Below are positions 1 through 8,346 of a DNA stretch of 36,746 bases, in pieces. The translations under genes were made by a program, and so were the position numbers. Position 1 is the stretch's first letter. Every line of letters begins with the position of its first letter. The DNA lies in contig JAUNVH010000017.1 in NCBI GenBank assembly GCA_030537765.1, forward strand, positions 1-36,746, in the 5' to 3' direction. The DNA is from Tissierellia bacterium (lineage in GTDB: Bacteria; Bacillota; Clostridia; Tissierellales; Peptoniphilaceae). The notes beneath the pieces were generated by a model, which was not told the DNA's origin, made no database searches, and worked only from the letters and a program-made list of their open reading frames with translations.

Positions 1-52
1 CATCGCCTTGCCAAGGCGAGGGTCGCGAGTTCGAATCTCGTCTTCCGCTCCA
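1..52 (+). tRNA. tRNA-Gly (anticodon GCC), 5' end outside window
   Basis: Only the 3' part is present. The anticodon arm TCGCC-TTGCCAA-GGCGA gives anticodon GCC, which reads glycine GGC/GGT codons. It is followed by a T arm with GTTCGAATC and an acceptor strand ending in an encoded CCA at 50-52. It lies 5 nt before the next tRNA, so the two probably share a transcript that ends at the hairpin at 140-170. Confidence 0.93.
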
Positions 53-57
53 TATTG

Positions 58-134
<77 letters not shown>

Positions 135-139
135 AAAAG

Positions 140-170
140 AATCGCTATTTATTTTTATAGCGATTTTTTT
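140..170 (+). terminator. Rho-independent terminator of the tRNA pair
   Basis: The 9-bp inverted repeat AATCGCTAT / ATAGCGATT (140-148 and 157-165) with an 8-nt loop is followed directly by a T run to 170. Confidence 0.9.
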
Positions 171-299
171 GATTTCAGATTTATTTTAACATTTTTTTAT
201 AATTAGATTTATATAAGGAGAAAGATTTTCAATTATTAAATCTTTCTTAAGCGTATCAAAATTTAATTAATATTAGTTGATTTAGTAGAATTATTTTAC

Positions 300-319
300 A
301 TAGTATTATATAATACTAT
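300..319 (+). promoter_or_regulatory. 20-bp perfect palindrome containing a TATAAT, upstream of the permease gene
   Basis: ATAGTATTATATAATACTAT is identical to its reverse complement. It ends 13 nt before the start codon at 333 and includes a consensus -10 (TATAAT at 309-314). I see no good -35 at the right spacing. It could be an operator over the promoter, a small RNA hairpin, or chance in AT-rich DNA. Confidence 0.4.
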
Positions 320-332
320 AACGAGGTGTAAT

Positions 333-1577
333 ATGGGAACTGATATGATTATGAACTATTCGCTCCCACCTTTGACCAATATTATTAGAATATTAATAGC
401 AATTTTTTTAGTTTTTAGTATATATTATTTGATAAATATTGGCAATAGGTATTTAGAGCGATCGAAAAGAGTAAATTTTAATATTAAGAGAATATTTAAA
501 ATTATTGCCCTGATTGTGTTTTTATATTTGATTCATAAAATATTCCAACACTTTACAATTTTAGGCAAAGTTGTAACTATTTTCTTTAGTGCAGCAATTA
601 TAGCTTATGTATTAAATCCTTTAGTTGAAATGATGGAAGAGAAAGGCTTTTCTCGCAAGCTTTCAATTATAATTATCTATGCCAGCATCGTTTTAATTTT
701 TGCAATTATAATTATGCTATTTGCTCCAAGGACTGCCAAAGAGGTAAAAAATTTAGCAGTTGAGATGCCTAGCTATATTGATAGGACTGTGGAATTTGTG
801 TCTAATTTAAACGATAAACTCGTAGAAATTTTAGGTTCGAGTTCTGAAAATATTGCTAACGAGGTCTCTAAAAATATAACTGAAATAGGAAAGCAACTTC
901 AGGTTAAGCTTTTAGATTTTATAAGCGGTGCAACGCAAATTGTAACGGCCTTTCTTGGTAAAGTTGTCACTTTCTTCTTGATAATGATAGTAGCTTTTTT
1001 CTTTATTGTCGACAAGGATTTTTATTTAGAAAAAATTAAATCAATTATACCTAGTAAGTATGAAGATGATATTTACGATCTTGGAAACAGTATTAATAAG
1101 GCATTGTATGAATTTGTAAGAGGACGGCTGCTGATGGCTGTTTTCGTCGGGGTTGCAACGACTATTGTGCTTTTAATTATGAGAATTGAATTTGCACTTG
1201 TCATTGGAATATTGACTATGATTTGCGATATTATTCCTTATATTGGACCATTTATCGCATTTACGCCTGCATTTTTGTTTGCGCTTTTAGATTCTCCTAT
1301 GAAAGCACTGTGGCTTACAATATTTTTCGTCTTAATACAATGGGCTGAAAATAATATTTTGGGACCTAAGATTTTAGGAGATTCGACAGGTTTGCCTCCA
1401 CTTGTAATTTTCTTTACAATAATTATAGGTGGTGGAATATTTGGCGTCTGGGGAATGGTAATTTCGGTTCCTCTACTTGCTATAATGATAATTTTGGGGA
1501 AATTTGCATATGCTAAGTATAAAAAATTTGGCGTAGAAGATAAAGAAATAGACAAATTTAAAACTGGACGGTTTTAA
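333..1577 (+). CDS. AI-2E family transporter (YrrI/PerM-like permease)
   Basis: A 414-residue integral membrane protein. An N-terminal segment (about 10-35) and a hydrophobic pair (about 50-130) are followed by a soluble stretch (about 130-200) and then the conserved C-terminal membrane block of this family. The family signatures are visible: a DIIPYIGP-type motif and WAENNILGPKILGD at 337-350, then LPPLVIF and GVWGMVISVP. Known members export small molecules or ions. Despite the name, AI-2 transport is shown for few of them, so the substrate is unknown here. The ATG at 333 follows GAGGTG at a normal distance. The gene lies just upstream of alaS, as yrrI lies near alaS in Bacillus, and probably shares its transcript because only about 30 nt separate them. 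Confidence 0.87.
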   Translation: MGTDMIMNYSLPPLTNIIRILIAIFLVFSIYYLINIGNRYLERSKRVNFNIKRIFKIIALIVFLYLIHKIFQHFTILGKVVTIFFSAAIIAYVLNPLVEMMEEKGFSRKLSIIIIYASIVLIFAIIIMLFAPRTAKEVKNLAVEMPSYIDRTVEFVSNLNDKLVEILGSSSENIANEVSKNITEIGKQLQVKLLDFISGATQIVTAFLGKVVTFFLIMIVAFFFIVDKDFYLEKIKSIIPSKYEDDIYDLGNSINKALYEFVRGRLLMAVFVGVATTIVLLIMRIEFALVIGILTMICDIIPYIGPFIAFTPAFLFALLDSPMKALWLTIFFVLIQWAENNILGPKILGDSTGLPPLVIFFTIIIGGGIFGVWGMVISVPLLAIMIILGKFAYAKYKKFGVEDKEIDKFKTGRF

Positions 1578-1610
1578 ATTTATATTTAAGATATATTTGA
1601 GGTGTATGTG

Positions 1611-4250
1611 TTGAAAAAACTAGGTTTGCATGAAATTAGAGAAGAGTATTTAAAGTTTTTTGAAAGTAAGGACCATTTGAGAGTTCATTCCTATTCGTTG
1701 ATTCCGAATAATGATAAATCTTTATTGTTAATTGGGGCAGGAATGGCGCCTTTAAAAAAATATTTTACGGGTGAAGCTACTCCTCCAAATACGAGGATGA
1801 CTAGTTGTCAAAAATGTGTTAGAACTGCTGATATTGAAAATGTTGGGCGTACTGATAGACATGCTACATTTTTTGAGATGTTAGGTAATTTTTCATTTGG
1901 AGATTATTTTAAAAAAGAAGCAATTAGATGGGCATGGGAATTTTTGACTGTTAATTTAGAAATTCCTGAAGAAGTTCTTTGGGCGACTGTATATTATGAA
2001 GATGACGAAGCTTATGAGCTTTGGCAATCTGAAGTAAATTTACCTAAAGAGAGAATTGTAAAACTGGGCAAAGAAGACAATTTTTGGGAACTCGAAGTGG
2101 GCCCATCAGGTCCTTGTTCTGAACTTCATGTAGATCGTGGAGCTGAATATGGCTGTGGTGATCCAAATTGTAAACCAGGTTGTGAATGTGACCGATTTAT
2201 CGAAGTATGGAATTTAGTATTCACTCAATTTGACAAAGATGAAAATGGCGAATACCATCCATTGTCACATCCTAATATTGATACTGGAATGGGGCTTGAA
2301 AGACTTGCAACGATTTTAGAAGAAACGGACAATATTTTTGAAATCAAAGCTATTAAAGAAATAATAGAAAAGATTGAAGCTATAACTGGCTATAAATATA
2401 AGACGGATCCTCAAAAAGACGTGTCTGTAAGAGTCATAACTGACCATGTAAGAGCAATGACCTTTATGATTTCAGATACTATACTACCTTCTAATGAAGG
2501 AAGAGGTTATGTGCTTAGAAGACTTATTAGAAGAGCAGCTAGACATGGTCGTTTGTTAGGCATCAAGGAGCCATTTTTGTCGGACGTTTCAGATGTCGTT
2601 ATAAATTCATGGGATACAGAATATCAAGAATTAAAAGATAATGAAGATAGGATTAAAGAAGTTATACTAAATGAAGAGAGAAAGTTTTTAGAAACTTTAG
2701 AACAAGGTATTAATATACTTTCAAATTATATTAAAGATATGAAGGCAAAAAATTCTAAAGTTTTATCGGGAGAAGATGCATTTAAATTATATGACACCTA
2801 TGGATTCCCGCTCGATTTGACTAAAGAAATTTTGGACGAAGCAGGTCTATCTCTAGATGAAGTGGGCTTTGATGAACAGATGCAAATACAAAGAGAAAGA
2901 GCCAGAACATCCAGAAATGATTCTGAAAATATTGGCTGGCACTCTAGTTCTTTAGATGCAGCTTATAATGGCATTGAAACAGAGTTTGAAGGCTATTATA
3001 AATATAAATTAAATGCAAAGATTGAAGGCATAATCGTAGATAATGAAAGCCTTAATGAACTAGCAGAAAACAAAACTGCTATTGTCTTAACTAATATAAG
3101 TCCGTTTTATGCTGAAGGTGGCGGACAAATTGGAGATACTGGGATTATAAAATCAGATAATTTTGAATTTGAAGTCACAGATACAATTAAAGGAAATAAT
3201 GGAGAAATACTACACATAGGAAAGTTGACTAATGGCATAATGAAAAAGGGCGATGAAGTATCGATGCATGTTGATGAAGAGAGAAGACGCGCTATTATGA
3301 GAAATCATAGTGCGACTCATCTATTGCACCATGCCCTTAGAGAGGTATTAGGCAAGCATCTTCACCAAGCAGGAAGCGAAGTTACTGACAAAGGTTTTAG
3401 ATTTGACTTCACTCACTTTGCACCCGTTTCTAAAAGCGATTTATTAAAGATTGAAAAGCTTGTAAATAGTTATATTTTCGATGCAAGTGAATCGGTCGTT
3501 TCTTATAAGAGTTTAAAAGAAGCTATGGAAGAAGGAACTATAGGACTTTTTGAAGATAAATATGGCGATGAAGTTAGAATTGTTGACTTTGGCGGCTTTT
3601 CTAGAGAACTTTGCGGAGGTTGTCATGTCAATAATACTTCCGAGATTGGAATTTTTAAAATACTTTCAGAAAGTGGTATATCATCAGGAGTAAGAAGAAT
3701 CGAAGCTATTAGTGGCACAAATGTATACGATTATTTAAATGATTTAGAATACACAATTGATAGCGTTTCAGATACATTAAAAGCAGATAGAAATAATTTA
3801 TTAAATAGATCTGAACAAATTTTAGAAGAAAATAAAAATCTCAAAAGAGATTTACAAAAGCTCGAAAAAGAGCAATTAAAATCTGAATCGGATGAAATTT
3901 TACAAAAGATAATAAAGATTGGTAAGATTTCAGTCTTGACTGAAAGGTTTAAAGAGCATAATGTTGATAGCATGAGAGAACTTGCTGATAGAATACGAGA
4001 TAAAATTGAAGATGTTGTGATTCTATTTGCTTCTGAAAATGCTGGTAAGATAAATTTAGTATCTGCATGTTCTAAAAATTTGACAAAAGAAGGATTTAGC
4101 GCAGGTGAACTTATTAAGACGGCTGCTAAAATTACTGGCGGAGGTGGAGGCGGTAGGCCAGATATGGCTACTGCTGGCGGAAAAGATGCAAATAAGATCG
4201 ATGAAGCTTTAGATTATGCTTATGAATATGTTAAAAATAAACTGCAATAG
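1611..4250 (+). CDS. alaS: Alanine--tRNA ligase
   Basis: Charges tRNA-Ala in the cytoplasm. About 879 residues, a normal length. The class II catalytic core starts with KKLGLHEIREEYLKFF. A cysteine-rich insertion (CGDPNCKPGCEC) lies in the core. The editing domain carries HSATH (H566, H570) and CGGCH (C668 to H672), which form the zinc site that clears Ser- and Gly-tRNA-Ala. A coiled-coil region follows, then the C-terminal glycine-rich DHHA1 stretch GGGGGGRPDMATAGG. I place the start at TTG 1611, 6 nt after the GAGGTG at 1599-1604. The in-frame GTG codons at 1602 (inside the ribosome binding site) and 1608 (too close) fit less well, and homologues begin with MKKLGL. ireB follows after 41 nt. 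Confidence 0.96.
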   Translation: MKKLGLHEIREEYLKFFESKDHLRVHSYSLIPNNDKSLLLIGAGMAPLKKYFTGEATPPNTRMTSCQKCVRTADIENVGRTDRHATFFEMLGNFSFGDYFKKEAIRWAWEFLTVNLEIPEEVLWATVYYEDDEAYELWQSEVNLPKERIVKLGKEDNFWELEVGPSGPCSELHVDRGAEYGCGDPNCKPGCECDRFIEVWNLVFTQFDKDENGEYHPLSHPNIDTGMGLERLATILEETDNIFEIKAIKEIIEKIEAITGYKYKTDPQKDVSVRVITDHVRAMTFMISDTILPSNEGRGYVLRRLIRRAARHGRLLGIKEPFLSDVSDVVINSWDTEYQELKDNEDRIKEVILNEERKFLETLEQGINILSNYIKDMKAKNSKVLSGEDAFKLYDTYGFPLDLTKEILDEAGLSLDEVGFDEQMQIQRERARTSRNDSENIGWHSSSLDAAYNGIETEFEGYYKYKLNAKIEGIIVDNESLNELAENKTAIVLTNISPFYAEGGGQIGDTGIIKSDNFEFEVTDTIKGNNGEILHIGKLTNGIMKKGDEVSMHVDEERRRAIMRNHSATHLLHHALREVLGKHLHQAGSEVTDKGFRFDFTHFAPVSKSDLLKIEKLVNSYIFDASESVVSYKSLKEAMEEGTIGLFEDKYGDEVRIVDFGGFSRELCGGCHVNNTSEIGIFKILSESGISSGVRRIEAISGTNVYDYLNDLEYTIDSVSDTLKADRNNLLNRSEQILEENKNLKRDLQKLEKEQLKSESDEILQKIIKIGKISVLTERFKEHNVDSMRELADRIRDKIEDVVILFASENAGKINLVSACSKNLTKEGFSAGELIKTAAKITGGGGGGRPDMATAGGKDANKIDEALDYAYEYVKNKLQ

Positions 4251-4291
4251 CGTAATTTTTGTGATATAATTGATTTTACGGAGGTGTTACC

Positions 4292-4543
4292 ATGAGTGAT
4301 AGATTTTCAGAAACGATGAAATATGAAAAGATTACCGATTCTCAAATATCTATGAAAGAGATGTTAAAAACGGTTTACGATGCATTGAATGAAAAGGGAT
4401 ATGACCCTTATGATCAGATTATAGGCTATATTCTTTCCGGTGACCCTACTTACATTACAAGTCATAATAATGCAAGAAATATGATAAGGGACATAGACAG
4501 AGAAGATCTACTAAAAGAATTACTAAGTTTTTATTTAAGATAA
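4292..4543 (+). CDS. IreB family regulatory phosphoprotein (UPF0297, YrzL)
   Basis: An 83-residue cytoplasmic protein with the full family pattern: an N-terminal MSDRFSETMKY with threonines, then NEKGYDPYDQIIGYILSGDPTYIT and NARNMIRDIDRE. In Enterococcus, IreB is phosphorylated on N-terminal threonines by the PASTA kinase IreK and restrains cephalosporin resistance. The kinase is not in this window. The ATG follows a strong GGAGGTG. A TATAAT at 4265-4270 could provide its own transcription but has no good -35. Order alaS-ireB-ruvX-DUF1292 is conserved in Firmicutes. Here a reductase gene interrupts it. Confidence 0.93.
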   Translation: MSDRFSETMKYEKITDSQISMKEMLKTVYDALNEKGYDPYDQIIGYILSGDPTYITSHNNARNMIRDIDREDLLKELLSFYLR

Positions 4544-4550
4544 CGAATTT

Positions 4551-4580
4551 TAGAGATGGGCGTTCGTCCGTCTCTATTTT
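4551..4580 (+). terminator. Hairpin with short T run between ireB and the reductase gene
   Basis: A 10-bp stem with two G-T pairs, TAGAGATGGG / TCCGTCTCTA (4551-4560 and 4567-4576), has a 6-nt loop and four T residues. It begins 7 nt after the ireB stop and ends only 5 nt before the next ATG. It may be a weak terminator or an attenuator for the downstream genes. Confidence 0.65.
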
Positions 4581-4585
4581 AAAGT

Positions 4586-5539
4586 ATGGTGAAATTTTTG
4601 GATAAACGTATGATGGGTCCTGTTGAAGTTTCACGTCTTTGTTTTGGAAGTTTGACGATGACGCCCTCGCAAGGAAATTTAAGCCATAAAGAGGGCGCTA
4701 ATTTAATTATAAATGCTTTTGAAAGAGGAGTGAACTTTTTAGACACGGCTGAATATTATGAAAATTATGAATACATAAGGCTTGCGCTTGAGTCTATCCC
4801 AAGAGATGAATTTATTATTGCGACAAAGACTTATGCATACGATGTAAATGGAGCCAAAAAAGCATTTGAAGATGCTTGCAAGGCTTTAAATACTGATTAC
4901 ATCGATATCTTTATGTTGCATGAGCAAGAAGATATAAATACATTAAATGGACATTATGAAGCTTTAGAAGAGCTTTTCAGATTGAAAGAATTGGGGTATA
5001 TAAGAGCAGTAGGGATATCGACTCATAAAGTTGCGGCTGTAAGAGCTAGTTTAAAGTTCAAAGAAATTGAAATAATACATCCAATGATAAATTATAAAGG
5101 GCTTGGAATTTTAGACGGCACAAAAGATGAAATGCTTGATGCAATTAAAGCTGCCCATAAACAGGGAATCGGAATTTACGGCATGAAAATATTAGGCGGA
5201 GGGCATCTGATAGATACTGCAGAATATGCCATCAACTGGGCCCTAGATCAAGAATTTTTAGATTCGATTGCCTTAGGAATGCAATCTGAGGAAGAGTTAA
5301 TTAGTAATATTTGCCTTTTTGAGGGCAAAGAAGTTCCTGAAAGCGTAAAAGATAAATTAAAAACTAAAAATAGAACTATTGAGATTGAAGATTATTGCAC
5401 AGGCTGTGGTAAATGTGTCAAACGTTGCCAAGCAAATGCAATTGATATAATTGGCGGTACAGCACATATTAATGAAAAATGTATTTTATGCAGTTATTGT
5501 GCTGCTATCTGCCCTGAATTTTGTATAAAGGTATATTAA
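4586..5539 (+). CDS. Aldo/keto reductase with C-terminal 2x[4Fe-4S] ferredoxin domain
   Basis: 317 residues. The TIM-barrel aldo/keto reductase part (about 1-265) has GSLTMTP, the catalytic tetrad candidates D53, Y58, K81 and H112, and the pattern YIDIFMLHEQE. The C-terminal part has two ferredoxin motifs, CTGCGKCVKRC and CILCSYCAAIC, which should bind two 4Fe-4S clusters. The protein probably couples a carbonyl/alcohol redox step to an electron carrier in an anaerobic cell; its substrate cannot be read from sequence. The start at 4586 has no ribosome binding site and lies 5 nt behind the hairpin at 4551-4580. In-frame alternatives are GTG 4589, TTG 4598, ATG 4610 and ATG 4613, but the N-terminal sequence aligns with family members from about residue 5. 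Its stop overlaps the ruvX start by one base. Confidence 0.88.
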   Translation: MVKFLDKRMMGPVEVSRLCFGSLTMTPSQGNLSHKEGANLIINAFERGVNFLDTAEYYENYEYIRLALESIPRDEFIIATKTYAYDVNGAKKAFEDACKALNTDYIDIFMLHEQEDINTLNGHYEALEELFRLKELGYIRAVGISTHKVAAVRASLKFKEIEIIHPMINYKGLGILDGTKDEMLDAIKAAHKQGIGIYGMKILGGGHLIDTAEYAINWALDQEFLDSIALGMQSEEELISNICLFEGKEVPESVKDKLKTKNRTIEIEDYCTGCGKCVKRCQANAIDIIGGTAHINEKCILCSYCAAICPEFCIKVY

Positions 5540-5955
5540 TGAATGAAAGAATATTAGGCTTAGATGTAGGTGATGTGCGTATTGGAGTTAGCGTATCTGA
5601 TCCCATCGGAATTATGGCCTTAGGTGTTGACACCATAAATAGAACGAGCAATAAATATGCTTATGAAGAAATTGAAAACTACATTAAACAATATAATGTA
5701 AATAAAATAGTGGTAGGTATGCCCTATAATATGGACGGAAGTTTATCTGAGCAAGGAGAAAAGATAAAAAAATTTGCGACTAAGCTTGGAAATAAAACGG
5801 GTATCGATATAATTTATTTTGACGAAAGGCTGACGAGCAAAAGTGCCGAAAGAATATTAATAGAAGGCGATATCAAAAGGGCCAACAGGAAAAAATATAT
5901 CGATAAAATTGCTGCTACTATTATACTTCAAACATATTTAGATTCTCGTGTATAA
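5539..5955 (+). CDS. ruvX: Holliday junction resolvase-like protein RuvX (YqgF/YrrK)
   Basis: 138 residues, the usual size, with the RNase H-like fold signature: GLDVGDVRIGVSVSD at the N terminus (D9 is the first acidic metal ligand), VVGMPYNMDGS in the middle, and FDERLTSKSAE near residue 100. In E. coli the YqgF protein is needed for maturation of the 16S rRNA 5' end; a role as Holliday junction resolvase was proposed from structure. The start is ATG 5539, which overlaps the previous stop (TAATG) and has AAAGG 7 nt upstream. An in-frame TTG at 5521 lies inside the reductase gene and has no ribosome binding site. Confidence 0.93.
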   Translation: MNERILGLDVGDVRIGVSVSDPIGIMALGVDTINRTSNKYAYEEIENYIKQYNVNKIVVGMPYNMDGSLSEQGEKIKKFATKLGNKTGIDIIYFDERLTSKSAERILIEGDIKRANRKKYIDKIAATIILQTYLDSRV

Positions 5956-5966
5956 AGGAGGATACG

Positions 5967-6212
5967 ATGCATAAAGAAATATTCACCGATGAAATGGGAA
6001 ATGAGATTGAGTTTACTATTAAAGCTACTTTCAAATTAGATGATCAAGACTATATTGTCATGATCCCGACTGAAGAAATAGATTCTCCAACTTACATTCT
6101 CAGGGTGGAATATGATGAAGACGGAAATGAAGTTTTTGTTGGTATTGATGATGAAGAGTTGTCAGAAGCCTCTAAGGCTTACGAAGAACTAATGCAAGAT
6201 GAGATACAGTGA
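5967..6212 (+). CDS. DUF1292 domain protein (YrzB-like)
   Basis: 81 residues, strongly acidic, with alternating strands typical of DUF1292: EMGNEIEFTIKATFKLDDQDYIVM, then a YILRVEYDEDGNEVF block and a helical acidic tail. It follows AAAGGAGG. The gene is a constant member of the alaS-yrzL-yrrK-yrzB cluster in Firmicutes. Its molecular role is not known to me. The Fur-family gene begins 9 nt later. Confidence 0.9.
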   Translation: MHKEIFTDEMGNEIEFTIKATFKLDDQDYIVMIPTEEIDSPTYILRVEYDEDGNEVFVGIDDEELSEASKAYEELMQDEIQ

Positions 6213-6221
6213 GGTAAGAGA

Positions 6222-6668
6222 ATGGAAAAAATTACACAAAGTACGAAAGAAATTTTAAGAAGAAATGGCTACAAATTTACGCCACAGCGAAAGACAATAG
6301 CAGAGTTTTTATATAATACTCAAGGTAGGCATATGACTTCGGAAGAGATTTATAACGAACTTTCGCCAAACTTTCCTGATATTGGAATTGCGACTGTATA
6401 TAGAACGATGCAATTGTTTGAAAAATTGAGAATTGTATCTAGATTGACATTAGATGACGGCATAAGTAGATATGAATTAAATGATTTGAGCGGAGATAGA
6501 CATAGCCATCACCATATGATATGTCTAAAATGTGATAAAATTTTAGAGTTTCAAGAAGATTTATTAGACGAATTAGAAAGAAATATTGAAAATGAATTGA
6601 ACTTTCATATTGTCGATCATAGTGTGAAATTTTATGGTCTATGCAACGAATGCCAGCTCAAAAAGTAG
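6222..6668 (+). CDS. Fur family transcriptional regulator (Fur/PerR/Zur type)
   Basis: 148 residues. The N-terminal winged helix (about 1-85) contains YKFTPQRKTIAEFL and IGIATVYRTMQLFEKL. The C-terminal dimerisation domain has the metal-rich HSHHHM (94-99) and two CxxC pairs, C101/C104 and C141/C144, which form the structural zinc site found in PerR and many Fur proteins. Sequence alone does not separate iron, peroxide and zinc sensing. H37 and the histidine cluster could serve the regulatory site. It has a clear ribosome binding site (GAGGTAAG). Co-location with RNase J and tRNA genes suggests operon packing more than a local target. Confidence 0.9.
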   Translation: MEKITQSTKEILRRNGYKFTPQRKTIAEFLYNTQGRHMTSEEIYNELSPNFPDIGIATVYRTMQLFEKLRIVSRLTLDDGISRYELNDLSGDRHSHHHMICLKCDKILEFQEDLLDELERNIENELNFHIVDHSVKFYGLCNECQLKK

Positions 6669-6680
6669 TATGGAGGAAGA

Positions 6681-8345
6681 ATGAAAAATCAGAATAAATT
6701 GAAAATTATTCCTTTGGGAGGTATAAAGGAGATTGGCAAAAATATTACAGTGATTGAATATCGCGATGATATTATAATTGTCGATTGTGGACTTACCTTT
6801 CCAGAGGATGAAATGCTCGGTATCGATATTGTGATTCCGGATTTCCAATATCTTGTCGAAAATAGACGAAAGATAAGAGGATTGGTATTAACTCACGGAC
6901 ATGAAGATCATATCGGGGCGGTTCCCTATGTCTTAAAACAGATAAATATGCCAATATATGGCACGAAATTGACATTGGGACTCTTAGAAAATAAATTAAA
7001 AGAACATAAAATTAGTAGAGATAATTTAAATGTTGTCAAGCACGGAGATACTATTAAGCTTGGGAAAATGGAAGTAGAATTTATAAAAACTAGCCATTCA
7101 ATTCCCGATAGCTCAGCTTTAGCAATTAAGACACCGCTTGGAAATATTATTCATACGGGAGATTTTAAAGTTGATTTAACACCGATTAATAGTGATGCAA
7201 TAGATTTGAATAAATTTGCAGAATATGGCGATAAAGGCGTATTGCTCTTAATGAGTGATAGCACAAATGCAACTAGACCGGGATATACTATGAGCGAAAG
7301 CAAGGTAGGCGAAACATTTAACGATTTGTTTGGAAAATACTCTGGGTCTCGAATTATAATTGCCACATTTGCATCGAATGTGCACAGGATACAACAGATA
7401 ATTTATGCAGCAGAAAAATATGATAGAAAAGTTGTGCTGTCAGGCAGAAGCATGATTAATGTAACTACTGTTGCATCTGAATTAGGTTATTTAGACGTAA
7501 AAAAAGGCACAATTATAGATATTAGAAATATGAAGAAATATAAGGATGAAGAATTAGTGCTTATAACTACTGGTTCGCAAGGTGAGCCTTTGAGCGCTTT
7601 GACGAGGATTGCTTATGGTGAACATAAGAGAATTCATCTTCATCCATCAGATGTTGTTATATTGTCAGCCAATCCTATTCCTGGAAATGAAAAATCTGTT
7701 ACTAAGGTTATAAATAAGCTTATGGAAAAAGAGGTTGAAGTAATCTATCAAACTCTTTCAGAGATTCATGTTTCAGGCCATGCATGTCAAGAAGAATTAA
7801 AACTCATTATGAGTTTGACAAAGCCTAAATATTTTATGCCCGTCCATGGTGAAACTATGCATATTTTAGAGCATGCATCATTGGCAAGAGATATGGGCAT
7901 AGAAGACGAAAATATAATAATGATTGAAAATGGAGATTGCCTTGAAATTTCAAGACGCGGTTTGAGCATGGGAGAACCTGTTACTTCAGGCAATATATTA
8001 GTAGATGGCTTAGGAATTGGCGATGTAGGCAATATCGTATTGCGAGATAGAAAACATCTATCCGAAGATGGACTGATCGCCGTAGTAGTTACACTTGATC
8101 AAAAAACTAAAAAGATGATAGCAGGTCCTGATATTATAACTAGAGGTTTTGTATACGTTAGAGAATCGGGCGACTTAATAGAAGAAGCGAGAAATGTCGT
8201 TAAAGACATTTTATTGAGATGCGAAAAAGAAGGCATAAAAGATTGGTCTTCACTAAAAAACAATATAAGAGATGGATTAAAATCCTATCTGTTTTCAGAA
8301 ATTAAGAGAAATCCCATGATTATTCCGATAATCATGGAGGTCTAA
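6681..8345 (+). CDS. rnj: Ribonuclease J
   Basis: 554 residues, the standard length. The metallo-beta-lactamase core carries THGHEDHIGA (H72, H74, D76, H77 bind zinc), followed by HTGDFK. The beta-CASP part has SDSTNATRPGYTMSE and ITTGSQGEPLSAL, then HVSGHA and the MPVHGE motif. A C-terminal domain completes it. RNase J is an endoribonuclease and 5'-3' exoribonuclease that handles mRNA decay and rRNA maturation in Firmicutes. Only one copy is visible here, so J1 versus J2 is not assigned. It has a GGAGGAAG site, and its 3' end supplies the ribosome binding site for the next gene. Confidence 0.95.
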   Translation: MKNQNKLKIIPLGGIKEIGKNITVIEYRDDIIIVDCGLTFPEDEMLGIDIVIPDFQYLVENRRKIRGLVLTHGHEDHIGAVPYVLKQINMPIYGTKLTLGLLENKLKEHKISRDNLNVVKHGDTIKLGKMEVEFIKTSHSIPDSSALAIKTPLGNIIHTGDFKVDLTPINSDAIDLNKFAEYGDKGVLLLMSDSTNATRPGYTMSESKVGETFNDLFGKYSGSRIIIATFASNVHRIQQIIYAAEKYDRKVVLSGRSMINVTTVASELGYLDVKKGTIIDIRNMKKYKDEELVLITTGSQGEPLSALTRIAYGEHKRIHLHPSDVVILSANPIPGNEKSVTKVINKLMEKEVEVIYQTLSEIHVSGHACQEELKLIMSLTKPKYFMPVHGETMHILEHASLARDMGIEDENIIMIENGDCLEISRRGLSMGEPVTSGNILVDGLGIGDVGNIVLRDRKHLSEDGLIAVVVTLDQKTKKMIAGPDIITRGFVYVRESGDLIEEARNVVKDILLRCEKEGIKDWSSLKNNIRDGLKSYLFSEIKRNPMIIPIIMEV

Positions 8346-8346
8346 G

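Noticed and set aside
5521..5538. ruvX starting at TTG 5521
   Set aside because: It lies inside the reductase gene without a ribosome binding site; ATG 5539 has AAAGG 7 nt upstream and gives the usual protein length.
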